Positions 13,680-20,958 of a stretch of 44,240 bases of DNA are shown one piece after another. Source of the DNA: JAUVDZ01 sp042568205 (GTDB lineage Bacteria; Patescibacteriota; Gracilibacteria; UBA1369; PNNO01); the NCBI GenBank assembly GCA_042568205.1, contig JBHPJE010000009.1:1-44240 (forward strand). The letters are read 5' to 3'. A program made the position numbers and the translations under genes. The stretch's first letter is position 1. The number at the start of each line of letters is the position of its first letter. The notes under the pieces were generated by a model, which saw nothing but the letters and a program-made list of their open reading frames with translations, searched no databases and was not told the DNA's origin.

Positions 13680-14387
13680 ATGATTGTACTTAAAAAAGAA
13701 ATCAAGAAGCACATGTTAAAAGTGATTTTAGGAATCCTGGTCATCGGATTACTCCTAATATCATTGGAACAATTCAACTCTTGGTTTTTTCAATTTGGAC
13801 CTAATGAACTTATAGCTTTTTTTAATAGTTTCGGCATTTTATCATATCCTTTATTCGTTTCTATGTACGCTTTAGGGAATGTTATGCTTATCCCTTCAGT
13901 GCCCTTTGTATTCACTTCAGGAATTGTATTTGGATTATTAGGTGGAATTATCTTAGCTTTAATTGCAGAAGTTGTTTCAGGAACTATAAACTTCTATATT
14001 GGCCGTAAAATGGGGTCAAATTTCTTTGCAATCAGATCAAAAAGCAAGAAACTTGAATTCGCAAAAAAATATATTAATGGACATGGATTTAAAGTTGTAT
14101 TCTTCCTGCGATATCTCGGCTTTTACTTTGACATAGTCAGTTATGCAGCAGGAATGACTAAAATTAAATATCGCGATTATATCGTTGCTACTTTTTTGGG
14201 ATTTATTCCCTATATAATTATTTATGTTTATGCGGGAAGGCAGCTCCTGGACATCAAATCCAGTGCTTTTATATATACTATCCTGATATTTAAAGTCGTA
14301 TTATTTTCGACTTTTTTAATTGGATATTTCGTTTACATGAAGTTAATAAGACCCAAACTAGTTAAAAATGAAACTAACTCTAAATAA
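13680..14387 (+). CDS. VTT-domain (TVP38/TMEM64, DedA-like) membrane protein
   Basis: A 235-residue membrane protein with a VTT domain: G-N-V-M-L-I-P-S-V-P near the first re-entrant region, then G-x-x-F-G-L-L-G-G, a G-R-K-M-G-S motif, and F-F-L-R-Y-L-G-F-Y-F-D-I-V-S-Y-A-A-G-M-T with the conserved Arg and the late Gly. VTT/DedA proteins are lipid scramblase or flippase-like in studied cases. It heads a three-gene run, overlapping the next gene by 20 bases. Confidence 0.85.
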   Translation: MIVLKKEIKKHMLKVILGILVIGLLLISLEQFNSWFFQFGPNELIAFFNSFGILSYPLFVSMYALGNVMLIPSVPFVFTSGIVFGLLGGIILALIAEVVSGTINFYIGRKMGSNFFAIRSKSKKLEFAKKYINGHGFKVVFFLRYLGFYFDIVSYAAGMTKIKYRDYIVATFLGFIPYIIIYVYAGRQLLDIKSSAFIYTILIFKVVLFSTFLIGYFVYMKLIRPKLVKNETNSK

Positions 14388-14649
14388 AATACTCATTGGC
14401 CTTGGCGGAATTGCAGTAATCGTTATCTACGCAATCCATCTTTCGCTTATTACAAGCGGACAACCATCGTTCATGTCTGCCGAACTAAGAGACGGATTTA
14501 TTACTGCAATTGGTTTAATTTTTACTGGTTTTTATGTTTATCAATTTTTGAAAAAAAATAATGGCTATTTTCTAATCATAGCCAATCTTATGTTACTTGT
14601 AGGACTTTTACATTTATTTAAATTAATCTTTGGAGGATACCCATGCTAA
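14368..14649 (+). CDS. Small membrane protein, paralogue 1 (93 aa)
   Basis: Three membrane segments (about 8-28, 44-60 and 66-87). The C-terminal end is A-N-L-M-L-L-V-G-L-L-H-L-F-K-L-I-F-G-G, then Y-P-C. The next gene shows the same arrangement (L-K-K ... N ... H-x-x-K-L-x-x-G then Cys), suggesting tandem paralogues. It overlaps the VTT gene by 20 bases and the following gene by 7. No known family. Confidence 0.65.
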   Translation: MKLTLNKILIGLGGIAVIVIYAIHLSLITSGQPSFMSAELRDGFITAIGLIFTGFYVYQFLKKNNGYFLIIANLMLLVGLLHLFKLIFGGYPC

Positions 14650-14915
14650 ATAAAATTATAATCATCATTATTACCCTTGCACTCAGCAGTTTGCTGGCAT
14701 TCTTTCAATATGATTATTTTAGTGTAAATTCAGGGCTAGCTTTTACAATTTTAAACGTAGTAGCCTTTATTTTTGGCTTATTCTTTATGTATAGCGCCTA
14801 TGTCCTTCTAAAAAAATATCCAAAATTAAAATGGATATTATATTTAAACGCAGTTATGGGGTTTGTGATGATAGTTATTCATATTCAAAAATTAGTTGTT
14901 GGAGTGTGTATTTAA
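14643..14915 (+). CDS. Small membrane protein, paralogue 2 (90 aa)
   Basis: Three hydrophobic segments in 90 residues, with a C-terminal I-V-I-H-I-Q-K-L-V-V-G-V-C-I tail matching the His, Lys-Leu, Gly and Cys positions of the preceding gene. A GGAGG ribosome site lies at 14631-14635, one of the few clear Shine-Dalgarno sites among the AT-rich genes, which fits internal re-initiation in an operon. The function is unknown; its place behind a VTT protein suggests a membrane role. Confidence 0.65.
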   Translation: MLNKIIIIIITLALSSLLAFFQYDYFSVNSGLAFTILNVVAFIFGLFFMYSAYVLLKKYPKLKWILYLNAVMGFVMIVIHIQKLVVGVCI

Positions 14916-14999
14916 GAATTTTCCCTTTACAAGAGCGATTTCTTCTTGTATCTTTACAACACGGTCTTTTTGATCGCTTATATATCCGAAAATGTGCAC
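14892..14999 (-). CDS. Possible tiny reverse-strand protein (35 aa)
   Basis: On the reverse strand a frame starting at GTG 14999 and ending at TAA 14892 encodes 35 residues with coding-like composition (Y-I-S-D-Q-K-D-R-V-V-K-I-Q-E-E-I-A-L-V-K-G-K-F). It overlaps the end of the forward gene by 24 bases and lies antisense to the leader of the RRM gene. The frame stays open further upstream, to about 15050. No ribosome site is seen. The amino-acid pattern is the only support. Confidence 0.3.
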   Translation of the reverse strand: MHIFGYISDQKDRVVKIQEEIALVKGKFLNTHSNN

Positions 15000-15052
15000 A
15001 GTTTGAAATATATAAGTCCAAATCGATCGAAACTCACTAAAGCACACAACAA

Positions 15053-15313
15053 ATGGCTAAAAAATTATTTGTCGGAAATATCGAGTGGGGAGTTACAGAT
15101 GAAGACTTGCAGAAACTATTTGCCGATCACGGTGAAGTAGAAGAAGCAGTTATCATCAAAGATAAATTCTCTGGTCGTCCGAAAGGATTTGGTTTTGTTA
15201 CCTTCGTTAATGACGAAGATGCAGACAAAGCTGTCGAAGCTCTCAACGACTATGAACTAAATGGTCGAAAGCTTGCTGTAAACGAAGCAAGACCTAAAGA
15301 GCCAAGAGATTAA
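15053..15313 (+). CDS. RRM-domain RNA-binding protein
   Basis: An 86-residue protein that is a single RNA recognition motif: RNP2 L-F-V-G-N-I at residues 5-10 and RNP1 K-G-F-G-F-V-T-F at 44-51, with the aromatic residues that stack on RNA. Bacterial single-RRM proteins of this size (Rbp family) bind single-stranded RNA and are often induced by cold or stress. The 137-base region upstream contains an AGCGAT...ATCGCT pairing (14934-14987) and may form a regulatory leader (inference). Confidence 0.92.
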   Translation: MAKKLFVGNIEWGVTDEDLQKLFADHGEVEEAVIIKDKFSGRPKGFGFVTFVNDEDADKAVEALNDYELNGRKLAVNEARPKEPRD

Positions 15314-15347
15314 GCTCTTTTAGTTTAATCTTCTAAAACTATATATG

Positions 15348-15381
15348 AAAAAAATAGAATGTGTGCAGTTCTATTTTTTTT
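15348..15381 (+). terminator. Intrinsic terminator after the RRM gene
   Basis: AAAAAAATAGAA (15348-15359) pairs with TTCTATTTTTTT (15369-15380) around a 9-base loop, ending in a T run. Confidence 0.85.
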
Positions 15382-15431
15382 GTAATAGAATGCAATTTTT
15401 GGCTTTATAACAATCTATTTATCAATTAATT

Positions 15432-15980
15432 ATGGTAAAAGAAATTGAATTAAAACTTCCAACGGTTGATTATGATGAACCCAATGATAGATACGAAGCT
15501 AGAAGAAGAATAATATTTATAGCTGCAAAGATTGGTGATATTTCCTCTGAAATACAAGTCAAACTTTTCGAAATATATGATGAAACTGGTGAAATCCCAA
15601 AATCGCTGGCAATTAAGTTGAAGGTTAGATTAAGAGAAAAAGAACCAATAACAGAAGAAGAAAAAGGGATGATTGCATTTATTAAACTTACAATGGGAAG
15701 GAGGGATATGAAACATGGAGGTATGAGTATGGCAAGCACAGCTACGGAAATTGGTATTACACCTCCAACTTTAACTAAATTCATAAATTATAAAACCAAG
15801 CCAAAACAAGGAACATTAAATAAAATCAAGGATTGGATAGCTAAACATAAACACAACACATATAATTATTTATACTTTATGGGTGGTTGGCGCATTGAAA
15901 CTGTACGTAAATTCATGACAGAAGAAGAATACTGGATTTTACCTAAAACTATATATAAAGGTGAAACTTGGTATGGTTAA
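15432..15980 (+). CDS. Hypothetical protein with C-terminal HTH-like segment (182 aa)
   Basis: A 182-residue soluble protein. Residues 1-95 are charged and helical (two near-repeats: A-A-K-I-G-D-I-S-S-E-I and later E-E-K-G-M-I-A-F-I-K). Residues 98-135 read S-T-A-T-E-I-G-I-T-P-P-T-L-T-K-F-I-N-Y, a helix-turn-helix-like pattern as in Xre repressors, followed by a Lys-rich stretch and an aromatic tail. DNA binding is an inference; no family is recognised. It has a TTTATAAC box at 15404-15411 and stands alone between a terminator and the HupE gene. Confidence 0.6.
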   Translation: MVKEIELKLPTVDYDEPNDRYEARRRIIFIAAKIGDISSEIQVKLFEIYDETGEIPKSLAIKLKVRLREKEPITEEEKGMIAFIKLTMGRRDMKHGGMSMASTATEIGITPPTLTKFINYKTKPKQGTLNKIKDWIAKHKHNTYNYLYFMGGWRIETVRKFMTEEEYWILPKTIYKGETWYG

Positions 15981-16039
15981 AATTTGCATTAATTATCTAA
16001 ATAATTTATCTTCATTTTAGATAATTTAATTCTACAGTC

Positions 16040-16621
16040 ATGAAAAAACTCACTTTTATTCTTGCTCTTTTAGCTTTATTAATCCCTTCAACTGCTCTTG
16101 CCCATAACATCGGCGGAAGCGGAGCATTAAGCGGTCTAACTCACCCTTTATTCGGACTCGATCACTTACTTGCAATGGTTGCAGTAGGTGTAATTAGTAC
16201 AGTGTTGGGTGGAAAAGCTGTATTCAAAGTGCCTGCAACATTTATTGGATTTATGCTTATTGGAGGTATTATAGGAATGATGGGTATCTCGTTATTTGGA
16301 GTTGAAATCGCGATTGCACTTTCAGTATTGCTTCTTGGATCGGCTATTGCACTTAATAAAAAGATTCCAAATATCTGGGCAATGATGTTCGTGGCTATTT
16401 TTGCTATATTTCATGGACATGCACATGGAGCAGAGATGCCTTTAATATCAAATGCGGCATTGTATGCAATAGGATTTATAAGTTCAACAACAATTCTTCA
16501 TATTACAGGTGTTTTAATCGGACACTTCGCACAAAAAACTCAATTTACAAAAGGACTTTTAAGATTTGCCGGTGCAGGTGTTGGATTTATGGGATTTCTA
16601 TTCTTATTTAGCATTATCTAA
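16040..16621 (+). CDS. HupE/UreJ-family membrane protein
   Basis: A signal-like first segment (1-21, ending A-L-A) is followed by H-N and the family signature H-P-L-F-G-L-D-H at residues 35-42. About six membrane helices follow, with F-H-G-H-A-H-G-A-E as the second signature. HupE/UreJ proteins are Ni/Co permeases in studied bacteria. No hydrogenase or urease gene is in this window. Length 193 is typical. Its stop overlaps the msrB ATG (16621). A GATAAT box lies at 16018-16023. Confidence 0.88.
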   Translation: MKKLTFILALLALLIPSTALAHNIGGSGALSGLTHPLFGLDHLLAMVAVGVISTVLGGKAVFKVPATFIGFMLIGGIIGMMGISLFGVEIAIALSVLLLGSAIALNKKIPNIWAMMFVAIFAIFHGHAHGAEMPLISNAALYAIGFISSTTILHITGVLIGHFAQKTQFTKGLLRFAGAGVGFMGFLFLFSII

Positions 16622-17037
16622 TGAAAAAAGATCCTAAAGATCTAACTCCCCTTCAACACGAAGTTACTCAAAACTGCGGTACTGAGCCTGCTTTTAATAA
16701 TGAATACTGGGATAACCATGAAGAAGGCATTTACGTTGACGTTGTAACTGGCGAGCCGCTTTTTAGTTCTGTTGATAAATTTGATTCAGGAACAGGATGG
16801 CCAAGCTTCTCACAACCTTTAAAAGATGAAAACGTAAAAGAAAACGACGATTCAAGCGCAGGAATGACCCGAACTGAAGTTAAAAGCAAAAACGGCAATC
16901 ACCTAGGCCATGTTTTTGATGATGGACCTGGGCCAAAAGGACAAAGATACTGTATAAACTCTGCTTCATTACGCTTTATTCCAAAAGATAAGCTCAAAGA
17001 AGAAGGATACGAAGAATATTTAGAAATATTTAACTAA
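16621..17037 (+). CDS. msrB: Peptide-methionine (R)-S-oxide reductase
   Basis: A 138-residue MsrB that reduces methionine-R-sulfoxide. Signature motifs are F-N-N-E-Y-W, G-I-Y-V-D-V-V-T-G-E-P-L-F, G-W-P-S-F, G-H-V-F-D-D-G-P and the catalytic R-Y-C-I-N-S (Cys111). The zinc-binding C-x-x-C pairs are absent. The position before W-P-S-F is G-T-G rather than the common G-C-G, so the usual resolving Cys is missing; Cys19 (Q-N-C-G-T-E-P) may substitute. It is coupled to HupE and is one of four thiol/redox-type genes within 3 kb. Confidence 0.93.
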   Translation: MKKDPKDLTPLQHEVTQNCGTEPAFNNEYWDNHEEGIYVDVVTGEPLFSSVDKFDSGTGWPSFSQPLKDENVKENDDSSAGMTRTEVKSKNGNHLGHVFDDGPGPKGQRYCINSASLRFIPKDKLKEEGYEEYLEIFN

Positions 17038-17555
17038 AGTTTTCGGCTATCATAAGCCCAATGCAAAAGCGCTTGTCTTTGTTTTGGTCTGCAGCTCAAA
17101 TCCCCAGGCTGACAGTTTTTACGAATCTGCCCTATGTGCCTTGTCATTGCCTTCCAACGTTTAATTTGTCTTTTATCTTCTTCAGTAACCCTTCTACCTA
17201 AATAATATCTGCAATACCACTGAAACCATCCACGAGGATCCAAAGGATAAATCCAGCCTTTTTTAAGCCAATAAATTAAAGGTTTGCTTGCATTAACTTT
17301 GAAAAAATTTAATTTAGAATCATGTTTTTCATGACATAACTTTGCATTTTCAAACCAAGATTCAGGAAATTCTTCACGGCAATCTGTCATATACTTACCT
17401 CCAAAAACACCAAGTTCAAGCATTTCTTTAGGGGTGAGTTCAGGTTTAAATTCAGGATCAAAATTACGACCAACGGGCTCTTCTAAAACATAAACATAAT
17501 CCTTTTGCATAAGGTCATTAACTTTTATTCTTGCTCCTTTTTTAAATTTAGACAT
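17034..17555 (-). CDS. Conserved hypothetical protein (173 aa)
   Basis: A soluble basic protein with many conserved-looking aromatic motifs: G-V-F-G-G-K-Y-M-T-D-C, W-L-K-K-G-W-I-Y-P-L-D-P-R-G-W-F-Q-W-Y-C-R-Y-Y-L-G-R-R, and R-Q-R-Q-A-L-L-H-W-A-Y-D. I recall similar proteins in many bacteria and fungi without an assigned function. ATG 17555 (MSKFKKGARI) is preferred over an upstream in-frame TTG at 17576. It converges on msrB with a few bases of overlap. Confidence 0.75.
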   Translation of the reverse strand: MSKFKKGARIKVNDLMQKDYVYVLEEPVGRNFDPEFKPELTPKEMLELGVFGGKYMTDCREEFPESWFENAKLCHEKHDSKLNFFKVNASKPLIYWLKKGWIYPLDPRGWFQWYCRYYLGRRVTEEDKRQIKRWKAMTRHIGQIRKNCQPGDLSCRPKQRQALLHWAYDSRKL

Positions 17556-17589
17556 ATAATAGATTACTTTATCCAATTATATAATAATT

Positions 17590-17985
17590 ATGGAAAATAA
17601 AAAAATCGTCAAAAAATTAACCAGCCTTGTCCATTTAATGGAGTTCATTGTAGCACTTTTTATTCTACTATTAGTGGTTGCAGGATTTGTTGAAATACTT
17701 AAAATGACGCCTTTTATGGAGTTCTTTCAAGGAGCAATCCCTGATTTCCAGATAACTTTTCAACACCAGCTTTCAAATGTACTTTTATTGATCGTTGGTA
17801 TTGAGCTTGCACTCCTTCTTATTAAAAGAAACCCAGATTACATAATTGATATAATGTTATTTGTAATCGCAAGAAAATTACTAATTAATACAGATGAAAT
17901 TTGGGAATTAGCTATTGGAATTCTTGCTCTTGCAGCAATATTCGCAGTTAGAAAATTCCTAATATGTAAAACTAACCAAATGTAA
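17590..17985 (+). CDS. PsiE-like membrane protein
   Basis: A 131-residue protein with about four membrane segments resembling the phosphate-starvation-inducible PsiE family: a first helix with L-V-H-L-M-E-F, then G-I-E-L-A-L-L-L-I-K-R, and I-D-I-M-L-F-V-I-A-R-K-L-L-I. The function of PsiE is not established. It ends one base before the peroxiredoxin ATG, so the two are probably co-expressed. Confidence 0.7.
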   Translation: MENKKIVKKLTSLVHLMEFIVALFILLLVVAGFVEILKMTPFMEFFQGAIPDFQITFQHQLSNVLLLIVGIELALLLIKRNPDYIIDIMLFVIARKLLINTDEIWELAIGILALAAIFAVRKFLICKTNQM

Positions 17986-17986
17986 T

Positions 17987-18448
17987 ATGTTACAAGAAGG
18001 CCAAAAAGCTCCAGATTTTACTTTGCCAGATACGAATGAAAATCCAGTTAAACTTTCAGATTTTAAAGGCAAATGGATAATTCTTTATTTCTATCCAAGA
18101 GACAACACACCAGGCTGCACTATTGAAGCAATTGATTTTTCTGCACGGAAAAAAGAGTTTGAAAAATTGAATGCTGTGGTGTTTGGAGTTAGTAAAGATT
18201 CATGTGCTTCTCATCAAAAATTTACAGAAAAAAAAGACCTCACAATAAATTTACTCAGTGATGAGAATTCACGAATACAAAAATTGTACGATGTATGGAA
18301 ACCAAAAAAATTCATGGGAAAAGAATTCTTAGGCACAGTACGTACAACTTTCTTGATCAACCCCTCTGGGAACATTGAAAAAATTTGGAATAAAGTTAAA
18401 GCAAAAGAGCATGCAGAAGCGGTTTTAGAGACTTTGAAATCAATTTAA
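17987..18448 (+). CDS. bcp: Thiol peroxidase, Bcp/PrxQ family
   Basis: A 153-residue peroxiredoxin that reduces peroxides with thioredoxin-like reductants. Y-F-Y-P-R-D-N-T-P-G-C-T holds the peroxidatic Cys44 with its Thr and Pro. In the E. coli type a resolving Cys follows five residues later; here that position is Ile49 (T-I-E-A-I-D-F), so this is not the Cys+5 type. Cys73 (K-D-S-C-A-S-H) is a candidate resolving residue. It clusters with msrA and msrB. Confidence 0.92.
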   Translation: MLQEGQKAPDFTLPDTNENPVKLSDFKGKWIILYFYPRDNTPGCTIEAIDFSARKKEFEKLNAVVFGVSKDSCASHQKFTEKKDLTINLLSDENSRIQKLYDVWKPKKFMGKEFLGTVRTTFLINPSGNIEKIWNKVKAKEHAEAVLETLKSI

Positions 18449-18464
18449 CTAGTCAGGGAAACCT

Positions 18465-18470
18465 TATAAT
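18465..18470 (+). promoter_or_regulatory. -10 box (TATAAT) of msrA
   Basis: TATAAT 15 bases before ATG 18486 predicts a leader of only about 8-10 bases, too short for a Shine-Dalgarno site. It illustrates the short-leader style of the AT-rich genes here. Confidence 0.5.
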
Positions 18471-18485
18471 AAATCTATTTAATTT

Positions 18486-18980
18486 ATGAACAAAAAAGCT
18501 ACATTTGCGGGTGGATGTTTCTGGTGTATTGAGGCTGCATTCGAAGAACTCGATGGAGTTGAATCTGCTATCTCAGGATACACTGGCGGAGACTTAAATA
18601 ATCCAACATATCATAATCACGGAACTCACAAAGAAGCTGTCCAAATCACATTCGATCCTGAAAAAATTTCATATAAAAAACTCTTAGAAATATTTTGGAC
18701 TCACATAGATCCAACAGACGAAGGAGGTCAATTTGTAGATCGCGGAAGTTCATATACAACTGCAATTTACTACCACGACGAAGAACAAAAAAAGCTAGCA
18801 GAAGAATCCAAAGCAGCAATCAAACTCGACGAACCAATCTTCACTGAAATCCTGCCTGCTCAAGAATTTTATGAAGCTGAAAAAGAGCATCAAAATTATT
18901 ACAAAACATGCAGTTTGCAGTATAATGCTTACAAGCTCGGATCCGGACGCGCACAAAAGCTAAAAGAACTCTGGGGCTAA
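18486..18980 (+). CDS. msrA: Peptide-methionine (S)-S-oxide reductase
   Basis: A 164-residue MsrA reducing methionine-S-sulfoxide. It starts with F-A-G-G-C-F-W-C, catalytic Cys11, then G-V-x-S-A-I-S-G-Y-T-G-G, H-x-E-A-V-Q-I-T-F-D-P, F-W-x-H-I-D-P-T and G-x-Q-F-x-D-R-G-S-S-Y. Cys14 and Cys142 are candidate recycling cysteines. With msrB at 16621 both sulfoxide stereoisomers are covered. Length and start are typical. Confidence 0.95.
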   Translation: MNKKATFAGGCFWCIEAAFEELDGVESAISGYTGGDLNNPTYHNHGTHKEAVQITFDPEKISYKKLLEIFWTHIDPTDEGGQFVDRGSSYTTAIYYHDEEQKKLAEESKAAIKLDEPIFTEILPAQEFYEAEKEHQNYYKTCSLQYNAYKLGSGRAQKLKELWG

Positions 18981-18998
18981 GAATTTAACTTCAATTTC

Positions 18999-19679
18999 AT
19001 GTCGAATCTTAAACTCATCATCTCTTCAATATTAAAAGTTGCCTCATTATTTTTACTAGTTTTTTGGGGAGCTGGCCGCCTCGATTACTGGCAAGGTTGG
19101 GTCTTTTCGGCAACTATGCTTTTAACCGGCCTAGTTGTTTATATTTTATTTAGAAGCAATCCCGATCTTTTTAAAGAAAGGCTGAAGCCTGGGCCAGGAA
19201 TGAAGTGGTGGGACAAAGTTTTTTGGGTATTTAATGCCTTATTTTACCTCGGGGCAATGGTTGTAGGGATTTTAGGTGGAGGTCGCGAATTATGGCCAGA
19301 GTTCATACCTTTATGGGGATATATAGTTAGTTATGTTGGATATGTAATTGGAGCATTTATAATTTTTTGGGCAATGTGGACCAATAAATTTTTCTCATCA
19401 GTAGTTCGAATTCAAAAAGATCGTGACCAAAAAGTTATTACAGGGGGGCCTTATAAATATGTTCGTCATCCGGGTTATGTTGGCGCGAGTATTTTGATGA
19501 TGGCAATTGGCCCTATTCTTGGCTCTTTGTGGGCAATGATTCCTAGTGGACTCTGGGTGCTATCTATAATAATTAGAACTTATTTAGAAGATAAAACCCT
19601 TCAAAAAGAACTCGATGGTTACAAGGAATATACTAAAAAAACTAAATATAGATTAATTCCTGGAATTTGGACATTTTAA
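18999..19679 (+). CDS. ICMT/PEMT-family membrane methyltransferase-like protein
   Basis: Five to six membrane segments in 226 residues. The C-terminal signature of the isoprenylcysteine carboxyl methyltransferase-like family is present: G-P-Y-K-Y-V-R-H-P-G-Y-V-G, then E-D-K-T-L-Q-K-E-L-D-G-Y-K-E-Y. Members methylate small or lipid-linked acceptors using SAM; the bacterial substrate is usually unknown. It follows msrA by 18 bases and may be in the same transcript. Confidence 0.85.
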   Translation: MSNLKLIISSILKVASLFLLVFWGAGRLDYWQGWVFSATMLLTGLVVYILFRSNPDLFKERLKPGPGMKWWDKVFWVFNALFYLGAMVVGILGGGRELWPEFIPLWGYIVSYVGYVIGAFIIFWAMWTNKFFSSVVRIQKDRDQKVITGGPYKYVRHPGYVGASILMMAIGPILGSLWAMIPSGLWVLSIIIRTYLEDKTLQKELDGYKEYTKKTKYRLIPGIWTF

Positions 19680-19933
19680 CCTCCGTTAACACAACCATCA
19701 ATTTTAGTTTGATCTCCATTTGCAGCGATCAAGCAGTTATTCATGTGTAATTTTGAGTTAATTCCGCTTAAGCTTTCAGAAATTTGCTCAGAAATTTCAG
19801 TTTGAGCTTTTATTTCAGCGGCAGTCATAACATTTACAACTTTAGCGTAAATAAAGAAAGCAACGATTGCTAATATTAGAATCAAAACAACTGTAATTTC
19901 AAGTTTGAGTTTTTTGAAAAATCCTATTTTCAT
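19676..19933 (-). CDS. Single-span membrane protein (85 aa)
   Basis: One membrane segment (about 12-34) with a basic cytoplasmic N-terminus (K-I-G-F-F-K-K-L-K) and a mostly helical, Ser/Gln-rich outside part that ends with two Cys (N-N-C-L-I and D-G-C-V-N-G-G), probably a disulfide. No known family. It converges on the ICMT-like gene with a 4-base overlap. Confidence 0.6.
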   Translation of the reverse strand: MKIGFFKKLKLEITVVLILILAIVAFFIYAKVVNVMTAAEIKAQTEISEQISESLSGINSKLHMNNCLIAANGDQTKIDGCVNGG

Positions 19934-19969
19934 AATAATTGAAGTTAATATGAAAGCATTATAACATAC

Positions 19970-20221
19970 CTATGCTGCGCGCATTCCAGCTAAAACCTGA
20001 TCGATTCTAGCAAGAATCTGAAATCTGATATTTTGATTTTGTTTAATAATTGCATCCAAAACCATTAATCCAGTTAAACTTAAACTTCCATCTTCAACTA
20101 ACAACTCTCTTAATTCTGGTTGGCAATTTGTGCTATTAAGATACAACCGCATGTCCCTTAACTGTTCTGGGTTGAATTTTGAAACGAATCTAATTGCTTC
20201 TGGTGAGATTTCTAAAGCCAT
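19970..20221 (-). CDS. Hypothetical helical protein (83 aa)
   Basis: An 83-residue soluble helical protein, Leu/Arg-rich, with no signal peptide. It starts 1 base after the end of the 206-aa gene upstream on the same strand, so it belongs to that operon. No family is recognised. Confidence 0.6.
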   Translation of the reverse strand: MALEISPEAIRFVSKFNPEQLRDMRLYLNSTNCQPELRELLVEDGSLSLTGLMVLDAIIKQNQNIRFQILARIDQVLAGMRAA

Positions 20222-20222
20222 A

Positions 20223-20843
20223 TTAATAAATTAAGTCTAAATCTGCACCTAGAAGTTCAATAAGGTCACGTTCGCAATAATGATATATCTTAATAAGCTT
20301 ATCTAATTCTGCTAGCGTCTCTTTATCTAAGTGCTTGAGTTTAGGTTTTATTTCTAAGCGCTGTTTCCTACTTGCCCTTACATATCTTAATACTTGTCTT
20401 GCTGATTGTTTTGTTGGTTGAAAACTATCTAAAAAAGATTGTAGTGCGTCTTCCCTTGTTTTATTTGCATCACGAGAAGATCTAATTCCCTGAGCTAGCC
20501 ATGCCTTAGAAACAATTTCTCTTCTTTTTTTATCACCTGGTGTTAAATTACATAAATGCAATTTAACCATAGCAATTTGTTCATCTGTACAGCCTGCAAG
20601 TCTAAGTGTTTCAAAGAATTGCTCCGGGGTAGTTGTGCTTTCATTCCTTGAATGAACTATACGATGCATAAAATTAAGAACATTTACCTTAGCATCAAAA
20701 TCTAACTCCTCATTAAGAATAGATTTATAAACAGAATTCAATATGCTTCTACCTTCTGCTACCTTAGTCTTCTTCTCAATTAAGCCAGGAGCCCAAGGCA
20801 TTGCAAGTAAATGATGTTTTTCAAAATGTTGATTACTTTCCAT
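20223..20843 (-). CDS. Hypothetical protein (206 aa)
   Basis: A basic, helical 206-residue protein, with Arg/Lys-rich stretches such as R-Y-V-R-A-S-R-K-Q-R-L and a C-terminal acidic end. No known domain. ATG 20843 (MESNQ) is preferred over 20852 because the promoter at 20854-20881 predicts a transcription start near 20847. This makes the mRNA nearly leaderless and places the earlier ATG outside it. Confidence 0.6.
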   Translation of the reverse strand: MESNQHFEKHHLLAMPWAPGLIEKKTKVAEGRSILNSVYKSILNEELDFDAKVNVLNFMHRIVHSRNESTTTPEQFFETLRLAGCTDEQIAMVKLHLCNLTPGDKKRREIVSKAWLAQGIRSSRDANKTREDALQSFLDSFQPTKQSARQVLRYVRASRKQRLEIKPKLKHLDKETLAELDKLIKIYHYCERDLIELLGADLDLIY

Positions 20844-20853
20844 AAAATGCATT

Positions 20854-20881
20854 ACTATATAAGATTATTACAACCAGTCAA
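20854..20881 (-). promoter_or_regulatory. Sigma-70 promoter of the 206-aa/83-aa operon
   Basis: Reverse-strand TTGACT (20881-20876), a 16-base spacer and TATAGT (20859-20854). The predicted start lies only about 4 bases before ATG 20843. Confidence 0.65.
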
Positions 20882-20958
20882 GCATGTTTTCATTACAACT
20901 AGCCAGTAAGCTGAAATTTAGGTAAAATTACAAACAGTTTATTTATAACCTTAAAGAT

